A stretch of 64,000 nt of DNA from Sodalis praecaptivus (GCF_000517425.1 NZ_CP006569.1:3276760-3340759), one strand, 5' to 3'. Shown: positions 25,376 through 35,450, counted from the stretch's first letter. Program-made: numbers and translations. The notes: a model not told the origin generated them from the sequence alone.

Positions 25376-25627
25376 ATGCCTTCTGAACTCGCTAGGCTAG
25401 AACGCTCTATACAAACGGCACTGTTAGATTTCGCCGTGGAGGAGATCCAGTCAAGCGGTTCGCTTACGACTAAAGCTCTCGCCAGCGTCTTGATGGCGAT
25501 ACGACAAACGCATCTCACCTTCAGTGATGGTTCAACTGCGACAATGGTATATCATCACCGCTCTATTGTTTATAGAGATGCAAAAAATAACATGCTGGCA
25601 ATCGAATGTTTTTACCCTGAAGAATAA
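25376..25627 (+). CDS. Small conserved protein, paralogue of 33047-33466
   Basis: The 83-aa protein begins MPSELARLERSIQ, with GGGAG upstream of the ATG at 25376. I do not recognise the family. The core AVEEIQSSGSLTTKALASVL followed by TFSDGSTATM aligns clearly with AANDIMDSGSVTTDSLVKIM and ILDDGSSVKI of the gene at 33047. Two copies in one island, each next to PAS-LuxR genes, argue that it is real. Confidence 0.55.
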   Translation: MPSELARLERSIQTALLDFAVEEIQSSGSLTTKALASVLMAIRQTHLTFSDGSTATMVYHHRSIVYRDAKNNMLAIECFYPEE

Positions 25628-26125
25628 CTGAGTAAAACCGGCGGGTGGAGCTAGCAGTATCATTGTCATTTGATAAATATTTTGACTTGCGCCAGGCAAT
25701 GGCACCGAATCCCTTATTATAGACTTTGTCATGTTCTCCACGAAAGAGGGCTAACAATAAGCGAATGATACTAATTTGATGCTGCATTCCTGCTACGACC
25801 TACCTCTTTTCACCCTGGCGCTTATTCTCTGAAACTGTTCCGACGCGAGAAGATTAAAGATACATTTTATGGCATTCGCGGATGCCGTAAAATCAGAGCG
25901 CAGACAAATCGTCGACGGCACCTCATTTAAGCGAAAAGGCCTATCTGGGAATGCAGGATAAAACTGGCGAACAAAGTTAAGCAACTCAATAGAGTATCGG
26001 CACAATGCCAAACCAATATATTATGTCGCTCACAAGCCGCTTAGGCAGAATTTGACTTCTGCTGATTACACCCTAAAATAGTTGTGTCCCGCACCGCCAG
26101 TCCATCAAGTTTTTTTGACTGTCTA
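25628..26125. other. No gene recognised
   Basis: The largest ORF is a 72-aa minus-strand frame (25793-26011) with no ribosome site or family features; it may be a fragment. Otherwise nothing is seen. Confidence 0.4.
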
Positions 26126-26593
26126 TTAATGGTCTGAGTCATCACTCGTTTCGTTTGAGGACAGCAAAGGCAGATAGGCGTTTAGCTCTTCTACAAGCGA
26201 GTCAAATTCTTTCTTACGCGCTGACACCTCTTTGTCGTTGTCTAGAATGTCTTTGATTAAAACCACGCAACAGACTTTCCCTAGATCATCGGTTGAGTTG
26301 AAAGCCATGGATAAAATATCGAGTAATTGATGATTGCTAATATAGTCTTTGGGCAGCGGCTCAATACCTTGAGCGTTTGCATGAATTTCTTTTTGCAAAT
26401 AGAGTGAAAACACACCGAGGGGTTGGTAAAATTCAGTATGGATTCCGATATCTCGCCCAGCATTATCAAGTGCATTTTTCATATCTTCAAAATCGGGAAG
26501 AAAAACATTTGAGATAAGCACGGAACCTTTCAACTCTATGAAAACTATTCCATTTTCCATCTCAAGCGCTAGCTGCGTCAATCTCTTTTCCAC
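26126..26593 (-). CDS. Hypothetical protein, AT-rich
   Basis: The ORF has 155 codons from a GTG at 26593, or 144 from an ATG at 26560, rich in acidic residues toward the C-terminus (SSNETSDDSDH). Not recognised. It has a plausible globular composition (ENGIVFIELKGSVLISNVFL) and no membrane segment or signal peptide. No strong ribosome site is seen. Confidence 0.45.
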   Translation of the reverse strand: MEKRLTQLALEMENGIVFIELKGSVLISNVFLPDFEDMKNALDNAGRDIGIHTEFYQPLGVFSLYLQKEIHANAQGIEPLPKDYISNHQLLDILSMAFNSTDDLGKVCCVVLIKDILDNDKEVSARKKEFDSLVEELNAYLPLLSSNETSDDSDH

Positions 26594-27351
26594 TGGGCTT
26601 GAGGCGAATCACGCCGCTAAACATTCGCTGTATTGGCGTCCCAGGCAATAAACGCTGTAGAGGAAGAACATGACGCGCATTTGACCTGCCTTGCCCGTTA
26701 ATGGCGATTGGACGCACGTTATCGTATGCTTAGCGGTTGTGCGCTGCTAGCAATAGCGTCGAGGAATAAAGGATTGACTATTCGTGAGGCGCAATATCAA
26801 TAAACCAGCCCACTAGGCAAAGAGAAAAATGATTCATGAAAATGCCCCAAAGCTGCATCCTCAAAACCAGGCAGGGGGAAGTTTGTCAGTGCATGATATT
26901 CATTGCTACGCTCGGTTGAGTTCAATCTAGCGGCTGACGGCTTAGACGTTTTTAAGTTTATATTCAAACGGTAACACACCGCATACTGTCACGCTGGCAG
27001 TTTGTTTATTGCAAGAAGTGGCAACGCCTTACAGCAACCTGCAAACCGCTGCATGTCATATTGTTGTGACGCCCTACGTCCCCGAGATGTTATCGACCTT
27101 TCCTTGCCCCGCCGCCAACTCGCAATACGCTTTAAAGCAATTCTAGCCCAGCATGCAAATCGACTCTTCGCCGCCGTCACCTGGCTATGCCCATGCCTTC
27201 AAATCCTCCCACAAAAATCATTATCACGATAATTTAACACCAACATCTTACATCAGCGGAGGGATATACTCTTTACTATAGGGATTAATCATGTGATATT
27301 CATAGTTGCGTCAATATTCAAACTAACGGAGAAGTCAAAGGAGATGACCCT
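26594..27351. other. Upstream region of the first PAS-LuxR gene
   Basis: No protein gene is recognised. The element GGGATATACTCTTTACTA (27261-27278) is shared with the upstream regions of three other PAS-LuxR genes. Confidence 0.5.
27258..27278 (+). promoter_or_regulatory. PAS-LuxR upstream box, copy A
   Basis: GGGATATACTCTTTACTA ends 73 nt before the start codon. The same box recurs at 30813, 35451 and 39372 at almost the same distance from the gene, while nearby DNA is less conserved. Confidence 0.55.
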
Positions 27352-28065
27352 ATGGACGATAAAACCCCGCATTCACAAACATGTCTGACTGTGGAATCCT
27401 TGAATAACATCCCGCTATTATCTTTCCTTGAAAACTCACCACTGCCATTTGGAATTAAAGATACAGAATCAAAGTTCGTTTATATGAATAGTGCTTCAAA
27501 AGATTTTTTCAATGTCCCAAATGATTTTGATGTAGAAGGCAGGTTAGACAGGGAATTCCCTTGCCCCTGGTCTGAATTAGAGCCTGAATTACAAACACAT
27601 GATAGGAAGGCAGAAAAAAATAGAGGAATGACGGAGGTTATCCAAACATCCTATTACGGTAGACAGTCCATTTTAGCACCGTGCTTATGCTCCAAGTCAC
27701 CACTATTAAATAGTGAAGGCGTGGCTATGGGTATACTTTACACTGCCAAAATGTTCAACTTCCTTTCAATTTTTGATTTTTTTTCAAGTTTAAAGCCTTC
27801 GGTGCTAACGCTTAACCCGCCCGTTAATACTTTCACCGACAGGGAGCTTGAAATCATATTCTACGCCATGCAGCGCATGCCCGCGAAGGAGATTGCGCCA
27901 AGATTACATATTTCTCATAGAACCGTGGAGAACCGATTGCTAAGGATTTACAATAAGATAGGAGTCAGTTCAGTAAATGAGCTTATTGAATATTGCCATA
28001 ACGTCGGATTGAATAATTACATACCTAAAAAACTCCTCAGAGAAGGCGTGGACTTTTGCTGGTAA
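27352..28065 (+). CDS. PAS-LuxR solo regulator A
   Basis: The 237-aa protein has an N-terminal PAS domain (about residues 30-130, LPFGIKDTESKFVYMNSASK, FPCPWSELEPELQTHDRKAE) and a C-terminal LuxR/GerE HTH (about 160-215, FTDRELEIIFYAMQRMPAKE, ISHRTVENRLLRIYNKIGV). No LuxI-type synthase is nearby. The family resembles the PAS4-LuxR solos expanded in Photorhabdus, whose ligands are thought to be host or environmental molecules. It is one of five paralogues in 13 kb and ends with the shared motif PKKLLREGVDFCW. Confidence 0.85.
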   Translation: MDDKTPHSQTCLTVESLNNIPLLSFLENSPLPFGIKDTESKFVYMNSASKDFFNVPNDFDVEGRLDREFPCPWSELEPELQTHDRKAEKNRGMTEVIQTSYYGRQSILAPCLCSKSPLLNSEGVAMGILYTAKMFNFLSIFDFFSSLKPSVLTLNPPVNTFTDRELEIIFYAMQRMPAKEIAPRLHISHRTVENRLLRIYNKIGVSSVNELIEYCHNVGLNNYIPKKLLREGVDFCW

Positions 28066-28091
28066 TGTGCTTAAGTGATTACGATGCTATA

Positions 28092-28114
28092 AGCCCGCAT
28101 TTATAATGCGGGCT
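28092..28114 (+). terminator. Hairpin after PAS-LuxR A
   Basis: AGCCCGCAT/ATGCGGGCT stem with loop TTATA, 27 nt after the stop codon, followed by a weakly T-rich stretch. Confidence 0.7.
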
Positions 28115-29260
28115 CTAGTCTTTCATTTAATCAACACGTCGTCGCAGCAGTCTATTAACGTTATCTCGAATAGCTCTTCATAACAAAAACATGCGCCTAT
28201 TTCCTTAATAAAAATCAATGCTGTTTAATATTACATTACTAGCAACAACTCGGAAACAGAAACACGAAAATCCCTGACTAGGTCAATAAAAATGTTGTGT
28301 GAGCCAGGCATGTCGTCTTACCTAGCTGGTATCACTTATTTAGGCAATGGTTTAGGTTTAGTGAGAAACGACTTCGCTGCTTTTCTTAGGTATAAACCTG
28401 GTCCTTACACTACTGAGTGTAACAATTATTGCCAACCCGGACCGTCCTTTTCATGAGATCCAATAAAATTTAGTCGGAGCGGCGAGGCCAAAAATAGGCC
28501 GTTATAATTCCTTCTCGTATTCTTACTAACTTAGAACCGTTCTGAATACCAAAAGGAACCTTTGTGGATATCTTTTCAACCCACCTTGATGCTTAGAGCA
28601 TGACAACACTAATTTTAAGTTAACTAATCGATATAGTAACGCCTGATTTTTATATCTGGTGTTTTATTGACGACTTTATCATAATAAGGAAATTTTTTAT
28701 TCAGATGACAAGCGTCTAATCTGTTATTTTTAAGAGATTTTTATACGAAAGATTTCCCGAGAGAGATCTAACACAGTTGCTATCCTCACTCCTCGTAAGG
28801 TCATAAATCCATCCTAGGCGATAGGCCAAAAGATCCATTTTCGGCCCTGTCCCAAAATACGACCAGAAAATAATTGATCAAGTCAACTCTGGCGTCAGCG
28901 ATTGCTTACAAATGGTTCCCTCTTTGTATTCATCCCACCGCCCCCCTGCTTAATGGCACCGTTCATTTTTTAACCCATTGTTATTTATCCCCTTACCCCG
29001 CCTGCTGAGTATCCTTTTTTTGCCGTCATGGTTTTTCACCTGCGCTTTTGCGTATGACGGCGCGACACAAGGTGACTCATTATTCTTCCGCCTATCGCCC
29101 ATACCGCCTAGCTCTCGGCGTAACCTTTTTAGGGTAAACACTTATATCTTCTGCTTGTAAAAATGTTAATTTTAAAAAATGCGATGCGTTACTCTTTTTT
29201 TGCCTGAAAATTTATGTAATTTTTATTGATGATACCGGAAGCTATTGCCAGGAGGCGATT
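28115..29260. other. 1.1-kb AT-rich stretch, no gene recognised
   Basis: Only short ORFs without ribosome sites or recognisable features. Near 29185-29205 GCGTTACTCTTTTTTT partly resembles the PAS-LuxR upstream box. Confidence 0.45.
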
Positions 29261-29959
29261 ATGGAAGGCGGCGTATTATTTACAAATGAATCTCTTACGC
29301 ACATACCCCTAATTTCATTTCTTGAGAGCTCATCTATACCATGGTTGGTCAAAAGTACAGATTCCCGCTTTGTGTATATGAATAAAGCATCGGAAGATTT
29401 TCATAATATCCCCCTCGCTTATGACTACGAGGGACGATTAGACGAGGAGTTCCCATGTCCTTGGTCAGAGTTTGCGCCTGAATTCAAGGCGCATGATAGG
29501 AAAGCCGAAAGCACAGCGTCGGGGGCTGAAATTATCGTCACATCCTATTACGGCCGGAGCTCTATCCTAGAACCGTATTACTGCCATAAATTCCCAATAC
29601 ATAACGGTGAGGGCCAGGTTTTAGGAAATCTATCCTATTCTAAAAAGTTCAGTTTCGTCTCCATTGGGGATTTTTTCAAAAACTTCAAACCTTCCGTCAT
29701 CAATTTAACGCCCCCAACGGACGTTTTTACTGATAAAGAATTAGAAATAATATTTTACGCAATACAGAAACTGCCTTCCAAAGAGATAGCACAAAGGCTT
29801 ACCCTATCTTATAGGACAGTTGAAAATAGACTGCTCAAGATATACGAAAAAATAGGAATTAACTCACAAAAGGGGTTGATTGACTATTGCCATGCTGAGG
29901 GATTGGATAATTATGTCCCTAAAAGACTTCTTAAAAAAGGCGTTAACTTTTGCTGGTAA
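29261..29959 (+). CDS. PAS-LuxR solo regulator B
   Basis: The 232-aa protein has the same layout as its paralogues: PAS (SIPWLVKSTDSRFVYMNKAS, FPCPWSEFAPEFKAHDRKAE) and HTH (FTDKELEIIFYAIQKLPSKE, LSYRTVENRLLKIYEKIG). AGGAG lies 7 nt upstream. It is the most divergent at the C-terminus (PKRLLKKGVNFCW) and lacks the canonical upstream box and the UmuD-like neighbour found with C, D and E. Confidence 0.85.
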   Translation: MEGGVLFTNESLTHIPLISFLESSSIPWLVKSTDSRFVYMNKASEDFHNIPLAYDYEGRLDEEFPCPWSEFAPEFKAHDRKAESTASGAEIIVTSYYGRSSILEPYYCHKFPIHNGEGQVLGNLSYSKKFSFVSIGDFFKNFKPSVINLTPPTDVFTDKELEIIFYAIQKLPSKEIAQRLTLSYRTVENRLLKIYEKIGINSQKGLIDYCHAEGLDNYVPKRLLKKGVNFCW

Positions 29960-29983
29960 TTTTTGAGATCGCATGCACTGCAA

Positions 29984-30002
29984 CCCATTCCATCAGAATG
30001 GG
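29984..30002 (+). terminator. Hairpin after PAS-LuxR B
   Basis: CCCATTC/GAATGGG stem with loop CATCA, 24 nt after the stop, followed by an AT-rich tail. Confidence 0.5.
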
Positions 30003-30465
30003 ATTATAATTCAAAAAAAGGGGGTTTTTCAAATATCCCGGAGCACACTGTCATGGACACGTATATTCCCTGCTAAACCCCACGACCTCGCTGTGTAGCA
30101 AAACGCGTTGGATCCCGTTCTTTTTGCGATACTTCTCCGAGCGGATAATTCGCCCCCTTACATCGGTAAAGGTGCTCACCGTGGCCGCCACTCTGACCCA
30201 CCGTGGGAATCTGCGAGTTCATTAAAACCAGCGAGACGCGGCGATAGGGCGTGGCGTCGAATGAAACAGCGTGTCAGGTGCGCCGCAATCGCGATGCGAA
30301 AAGCCGTTATGTGGAGTATTCATCCCTATTGAGGCATAGCATCGTCTTCACGGCACGCCTATCCCGGCTGTGAGCAAATAAAGTGCTTAGCGTTGTCGAC
30401 TCAAAAACCCCAAAATGAAAACAATGACCAAATGGAGGCTGACGTGATTTTTAGTTAACAAACGA
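30003..30465. other. No gene recognised
   Basis: A short plus-strand ORF (30108-30332) has no ribosome site or family features. The stretch lies between module B and the duplicated module that starts with a tRNA fragment. Confidence 0.35.
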
Positions 30466-30514
30466 TACGCCCTACTGGACTCGCTACAGTAACATAAGGC
30501 TTAGAAGTTCCTAG
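30466..30514 (-). other. Degraded tRNA-Arg 3' fragment
   Basis: Shares TACGCCCTACTGGA and GGCTTAGAAGTTCCTAG with the better-preserved fragment at 35100-35148, but the T-loop segment between them is altered. It marks the left end of a segment duplicated at 35.1 kb. Confidence 0.6.
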
Positions 30515-30812
30515 ATCTTCCCTTAACACTTCAACTTACCGCATCCTGCCGCATATACATCCCATGATGCAGAAAGATGCAATAACTTACAGTTGCTTGC
30601 AGACTGTTGGGTGTCCTCAGCATTGGCCAACCTCCTGATCAAGCGATTCATCACATTTTTAGACTCGACTTCAAATCCAACCTTCTGAAGAACCATAGTC
30701 TTTAGCCCGAAAGCTAGCACGATATCACCCATCCCCTTTCAATCGATATAGCATCAAGAATGATAGTCCTAATTTTTAGCTTGATAACCTGATATCAATA
30801 TCTTGCATTATT

Positions 30813-30832
30813 GGGGGAATGTACTCTTTACT
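30813..30832 (+). promoter_or_regulatory. PAS-LuxR upstream box, copy C
   Basis: GGGGGAATGTACTCTTTACT, ending 73 nt before the start codon. Confidence 0.55.
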
Positions 30833-30905
30833 TAAGTTGATGAACATGGGATTTTTTACTCTCAGGTTTCTAACGTATGATTAAAATCTCATAGGAGAAT
30901 GTATC

Positions 30906-31622
30906 ATGGCGAAGGACAGCTCCCCAGACCCGAATAGATCTTTAACCATCGACACTCTTGATAAACTTTCAATTAAAACAATGCTGGATCACGCATCTAT
31001 ACCTTGGGCTATTAAAGATACAGAATCCCGTTACATCTATATGAACAAACGCTGCATGGATTTCTTAAATGTTCCTAAAGATTTCGATTATGAAGGAAAA
31101 AAAGATTCCGAATTTCCCTGCGAATGGGCTGCAATGGAATCAGAATACACGGCCCAAGATCGTAAAGCAGAACTAAGTCAAGATGGAGCTGAAATTATTT
31201 CAATTTCACATTACTGGCGCGAACGAATCTTTGAACCCTATTACTCACCTAAATTTGCCGTAAGAAATAAAGACAATGAAATCCTAGGGACAGTATATTA
31301 TGCTAAAAAATTTAATTACGTATCAATTGGCGACTTTTTCAATGATTTGAAACCCTCCGTTATATCACTGACTCCGCCGACAGATCTGTTTACTGAGAGA
31401 GAGCTTGAAATTATTTTTTACGCCATTCAAAGAGTTTCTGCAAAAGAAATAGCACCTAAATTATTTATTTCTCATAGAACGGTAGAAAATAGATTACTGC
31501 GAATTTATGAAAAGAGCGATACTAACTCAATTAATGGTCTGATAGAATACTGTCATAATGTCGGATTGAATAATTACGTACCTAAAAAACTCCTCAGAGA
31601 AGGCGTAAATTTTTGCTGGTAA
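30906..31622 (+). CDS. PAS-LuxR solo regulator C
   Basis: The 238-aa protein has PAS (SIPWAIKDTESRYIYMNKRC, FPCEWAAMESEYTAQDRKAE) and LuxR HTH (FTERELEIIFYAIQRVSAKE, ISHRTVENRLLRIYEK). AGGAGAA precedes the ATG. It is followed by a hairpin and a decayed convergent UmuD-like gene, the same module order as D and E. Confidence 0.85.
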   Translation: MAKDSSPDPNRSLTIDTLDKLSIKTMLDHASIPWAIKDTESRYIYMNKRCMDFLNVPKDFDYEGKKDSEFPCEWAAMESEYTAQDRKAELSQDGAEIISISHYWRERIFEPYYSPKFAVRNKDNEILGTVYYAKKFNYVSIGDFFNDLKPSVISLTPPTDLFTERELEIIFYAIQRVSAKEIAPKLFISHRTVENRLLRIYEKSDTNSINGLIEYCHNVGLNNYVPKKLLREGVNFCW

Positions 31623-31649
31623 TGACTATGGGCAACTTGATGCACTGCT

Positions 31650-31672
31650 AGCCCGCCAACTTGGAGCGGGCT
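31650..31672. terminator. Hairpin between PAS-LuxR C and decayed UmuD-like gene
   Basis: AGCCCGC/GCGGGCT stem; the same element follows D (36288-36310) and E (40201-40223). It has no clear T-tract, so it may act as a bidirectional barrier between convergent genes. Confidence 0.5.
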
Positions 31673-31721
31673 ACCTACTCAAATGCACGGATCCTCATCA
31701 AATCTCTTTATTCTCACGCCG

Positions 31722-32050
31722 TTAATAATGCGTGATCACGCCAAAAATCGCTGCATCACCTCCCCGCTGTTCGTTTTCTAATAACTCCGCATCTATCAAA
31801 TCATTTAGCCTGTCCACATGTTGAGGCGCTGGCCGCTCCCGCAGCAGCAGCCGGCGCATCGCATAGCGTCCATTCACCACGGCTTTGTCTATGTGCTGCG
31901 GATCAACATTGCAGAACAATCAACAACCAACAACGCCCTTCCCTAATGCCAGCATTAACCGCGCTGCTGCCGGGGCGTATGTAATTCGTTGCTGCGCTAG
32001 CGCTGATTAACGCGCTCAAAACAACCCCTGCTCCATCATTTCACGTATAA
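31722..32050 (-). pseudogene. UmuD-like gene remnant, module C
   Basis: The C-terminal part (VVNGRYAMRRLLLRERP, HVDRLNDLIDAELLENEQ, AIFGVIT) aligns with the intact copy at 40230-40601. The middle is frameshifted near 31915, and the N-terminal part is recognisable only in other frames. A degraded LexA-box remnant (CTGTACATACGTAGG) lies at 32068. Confidence 0.75.
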
Positions 32051-32083
32051 CCCTTCGCCCCAAAATACTGTACATACGTAGGT

Positions 32084-32621
32084 ATAAATCAGCTAAATGG
32101 GAACGTGATTAGCTTAACAAACAAGCGCTCTGCCGTAATGATGTAACGTATTGAATGCTAACGAGAACATGTTTTACATAAACATAATTGTCTATTTCCC
32201 ACACAAACCACATGGTATATTTAGGACACAATAAAAAATATCTCCTCACGTTTTCGTTACACTGTCGGACACAGCAATCATGGCCCTCATTCATCACGAA
32301 GAAGATTAGCCTTCAGATCAAAGGATTGGCATAACAAAAATTCTTGGTATGCTGCCAGTGCGGATCGCCATTATGGCAATGATTCTCATACCACTTTGTT
32401 TGTGGGGTGGTATGAATTAGCCATATAAAGATGCGCTGTAGCACCACTCAACTAACTGAACCGGCTAACGTTAGTAAACTCGCTCCCTACACCATCCCTG
32501 CCGCCAAGAAAAATGATGACTATCGCCATCTATCCCGCACCGGCGGCGGCAATGGGCTTATTTCGCAATGCAAGTGATAGCGCCATTGTCATCGTTCCGG
32601 ATGGGTATTGGGAATAATGGG
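32084..32621. other. Prophage debris, no intact gene
   Basis: CTGAACCGGCTAACGTTAG at about 32456-32474 matches the 3' end of the tail-fibre gene at 40735, suggesting a remnant of a related prophage end. Nothing else is recognisable. Confidence 0.4.
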
Positions 32622-32837
32622 TTAATCACGCCTCACTAATGCTTTTCGTAATGCCCTGCTGTCGCGCCACTTAAAAAAGGTATCAATAGCCAGCGTTTAT
32701 CCAGCACCTACACTGCCGGCAATAATGCCTATGGCGTTCCATTCATCGGGACTGAATTTCGTCAACACGCCGTTAGCCACGGTTTCAGCTGAAGCGCCGC
32801 ACGCGGCCGCTGTCATTAGTCTGCTCATATTTTGCAT
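32622..32837 (-). pseudogene. Phage holin with in-frame stop
   Basis: From ATG 32837 (GGAGG 7 nt upstream) the frame reads MQNMSRLMTAAACGASAE, KFSPDEWNAIGIIAGSVGAG, then TAA, and in the same frame TLAIDTFFKWRDSRALRKAL to a second stop at 32622. The whole matches lambdoid class II holins, where the tail normally continues as LTYLTNLYFKxRED-type sequence. A single nonsense codon therefore separates the halves. Confidence 0.8.
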
Positions 32838-33046
32838 GGTCCACCTCCCGTGTTCGCGGTTGGTGCTATGTGTGGGTGAGAACAAGCAGAAACCGACCCT
32901 GAAGCAGGCAGGGTAACATCGGCGTACTGAAACTCAAAATTTGAATATTTAATCTTTGAAATAAATGCATACTTAAATGAGCGATTTTTTAAATTATCGC
33001 TCACAGAAATCATTTAAGTTTATTTTTTTCTTCGGAGGTGATAAAA

Positions 33047-33466
33047 ATGCCACGTTGGGTTTTGGGGGTGTCCCTTTCCGAAAGGGAATATTTATGCAAC
33101 ACAGCGGCTAACGATATCATGGACTCTGGTAGCGTTACCACAGATTCTTTAGTCAAAATCATGAAAGCCATGGCAAAAACGGAAATTATTCTTGATGATG
33201 GTTCTTCAGTAAAAATCATTCCTAAATGTAGAAAGGTAACATATAGACTTGTGTCAGGATTAACCCAAGTAGAAAGTTATAAACCGCTTTACCTAAAAAA
33301 AATGTTAAAACGCCTTAACGGTCATCCAGCGTTGCATACGACTGTTCCGCTGCCTTCCTTCTCAAAATTACCGCAGCCTAAGATATCAGTGCAGCAAAAC
33401 AATAATGCCACCATTAGCCAGCACACTGAGGGAAAATCGCCGGAACCTAGTAGCAGTGGATGTTGA
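33047..33466 (+). CDS. Small conserved protein, paralogue of 25376-25627
   Basis: The 139-aa protein starts at ATG 33047 with GGAGGT 7 nt upstream. Residues 10-75 (AANDIMDSGSVTTDSLVKIM, ILDDGSSVKI) match the gene at 25376; the C-terminal half is Pro/Gln/Ser-rich and probably disordered. Family unknown. Confidence 0.6.
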   Translation: MPRWVLGVSLSEREYLCNTAANDIMDSGSVTTDSLVKIMKAMAKTEIILDDGSSVKIIPKCRKVTYRLVSGLTQVESYKPLYLKKMLKRLNGHPALHTTVPLPSFSKLPQPKISVQQNNNATISQHTEGKSPEPSSSGC

Positions 33467-34063
33467 CAGCACGGCATCCAGGCCGTGGCTTATATGTGCA
33501 GGTCTTAATGCCAATCATGCGGGAGTGTAGCGTCCGGTGCTGGACTAAACCCGGCATTGATGATTTCTCGCCGGGTTATCCTGACAGAACCCTATGGCGA
33601 ACCAAAGCCGGTCATACACGACAGACATTATTTTGACGTCTCAGCGCATCAGCCTGCACATTCACCACAGGAAAGAGCACTGGTATTAGACCCTTTCACA
33701 ATGCTGGTACCTGTGTAATAAAGAAGCCCCGACAAATTGCCGAGGCTTGATTGTCCCGTGAGGTTTCTGACGTAATCTTCATTTTTATTAAAATATATCA
33801 ATTTTTACGATCGTAAAGAGATTTTATGCAGCGACCTCATTCACCCCAGAACTTTGACAGTTTTGCCAGCCCTTATACGTTAACCAAAGCCAAATAGGCT
33901 TTGGGGTGATGTGAATGTGCAAGCTGATGTGCCGAGAACGGGAATGTAGGCTCCCTTTTAGCGACTTTGTCGGGGTCACGTGCCTGCCAAATAACAGAGA
34001 AATTTGCTTTAAAGGAGGCGCTGGAGATCAGCGCGGTCACCATACCAGCAAAGCTAATTGTAG
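33467..34063. other. No gene recognised
   Basis: Holds a terminator-like hairpin near 33727-33750 (AAGCCCCG ... CGAGGCTT) and otherwise only short ORFs without features. Confidence 0.4.
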
Positions 34064-34363
34064 GTGGTAAGCATGGTTCAGGTCATCGTGAAGAGGCATA
34101 AGGAAAATTCAAAATCACGCAGGATGCGGGAACGTGGTGAGCATTATGCAATGACAAAAGCAAAGTACGATGTGGACCGGCTAATAGCAAGAAAGATTGA
34201 CGCGGCATTGACGAAATTGAGCACAGGATGTAGCGCGAAGGTAGCGGCAGCAACCGCCCTCCCTCACTCCGTTACAAACCGAACAGCTCGGCGTGTTGCC
34301 TCCCGGCGGTATCCATTTACTGTGCAGGTCATCGGAGCGTTCGTAAAGAAGCGACGCATATAA
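34064..34363 (+). CDS. Uncertain basic ORF in prophage debris
   Basis: A 99-aa, strongly basic ORF (MVSMVQVIVKRHKENSKSRR, IARKIDAALTKLSTG). Not recognised. Composition and surroundings suggest a remnant of a phage gene; no strong ribosome site. Confidence 0.3.
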   Translation: MVSMVQVIVKRHKENSKSRRMRERGEHYAMTKAKYDVDRLIARKIDAALTKLSTGCSAKVAAATALPHSVTNRTARRVASRRYPFTVQVIGAFVKKRRI

Positions 34364-34765
34364 CCAGGTGAATGAGAGTAAGGCCGGAGAAAAAGAAAAC
34401 CTGACCATTAGCCGCTGGCGACATGATAAAGCATCCGTGAAACGGGAAGTTCTACCCCTTCAAGTCTTTGGAAAAGTCCGGCGCTGGATACTTCGTGACA
34501 CCTTCGCCAGACAGTATTGATGGGAATGGCTATTACGCGGAATATGCAAACCATCACGAACGACAATAATCATAATTACGCCCGGTCGCCGGGCGATTGC
34601 AAATGACTTCTGCCGTATCATGGATGAGTATAAAGATATAATAGATATTTCATCTAATTGATTTTTATACATTAAATCCAAAGCGGCAGATAGAGATAGG
34701 TTGACGCAAAAAGCGCTCGCATATTGAAATACGAGCACTGACAATCCCATATTTAATCTAAATTA

Positions 34766-34924
34766 ATGGGCCCAAAGCGGACAACTTATCAGTTAAAACT
34801 TACTCATGGGTTGGTTGAAATACGAACTTTAATAAAACCAGGTCTAAAAGCAGGCGAAGAAGAGGTTACCTATCCCTGCCGACCAACGCGCCATGCTCAG
34901 CTGGATATTACCGTGAGGTGTTGA
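34766..34924 (+). CDS. Small phage-like ORF
   Basis: A 52-aa ORF (MGPKRTTYQLKLTHGLVEIR ... HAQLDITVRC) overlapping the next short ORF by 7 nt. Not recognised; the overlap with a second short ORF resembles compact phage early-region genes. Confidence 0.35.
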   Translation: MGPKRTTYQLKLTHGLVEIRTLIKPGLKAGEEEVTYPCRPTRHAQLDITVRC

Positions 34925-35037
34925 CAACGATAACCGCTTACACGGCAGCGCTGCGTTCTGAGGGGCCAGCGCCGGAAGATTGGCAAGAACTGGCGGAATG
35001 CGTCTACGATGATTGGGTTAAGCGAACAAAGCGATAG
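34918..35037 (+). CDS. Small phage-like ORF
   Basis: A 39-codon frame from GTG 34918 reading TTITAYTAALRSEGPAPEDW, QELAECVYDDWVKRTKR. The composition is protein-like and acidic, and it abuts the tRNA-Arg fragment. Probably a phage gene or its C-terminal remnant. Confidence 0.35.
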   Translation: MLTTITAYTAALRSEGPAPEDWQELAECVYDDWVKRTKR

Positions 35038-35099
35038 ACCGTTACTTGACCTTATCGGGCAACAGGAACAGTTGAAATCACGTAACCCACTGTTTTTAC

Positions 35100-35148
35100 T
35101 GGTACGCCCTACTGGATTCGAACCAGTGACCTACGGCTTAGAAGTTCC
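35100..35148 (-). other. tRNA-Arg(TCT) 3' half: probable attachment-site remnant
   Basis: On the minus strand it reads from the anticodon loop CTTCTAA through GGTTCGAATCC and the acceptor GGGCGTACCA, i.e. the 3' half of a tRNA-Arg with anticodon TCT. The 5' half is missing. A tRNA 3' end without its 5' half is the usual scar of tyrosine-recombinase integration. Confidence 0.75.
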
Positions 35149-35450
35149 TAGAACTACCATGTAACACAGTAACTTACCGCATCCTGCCGCGCTCACACGT
35201 CCCATGATGCTGAAAGATGCAACAACTTGCAGTAGCTTGCGAACGGTTGCATGTCTCAGTATTGTCCCAACCCGGATCAACCGATATATCGCATTCCTCG
35301 ACTCGACTTCAAACCCAGCACTTCAAAAAACCATGATATTCGGCCCGAAAGTTAGCACGATAGCACCCATTACTTTTCGTTCGGCATAGCGACAATAATT
35401 ACAGTGCTATTTTATGGCTTTACAACCTGATATCAACATCCTGTATTATT

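Larger units (their letters stand above)
30466..31720. repeat. Duplicated module, copy C (partner at 35100-36330)
   Basis: From the tRNA fragment through the upstream region (CCGCATCCTGCCGC and GATGCAAxAACTT stretches), the upstream box, the PAS-LuxR gene and its hairpin, order and much sequence match 35100-36330. Partial copies of the right half recur at 39300-40230. Confidence 0.75.

Noticed and set aside
35100-35148. Functional tRNA-Arg gene
   Set aside because: Only the anticodon loop to the CCA end is present; the D-arm and 5' acceptor strand are missing.
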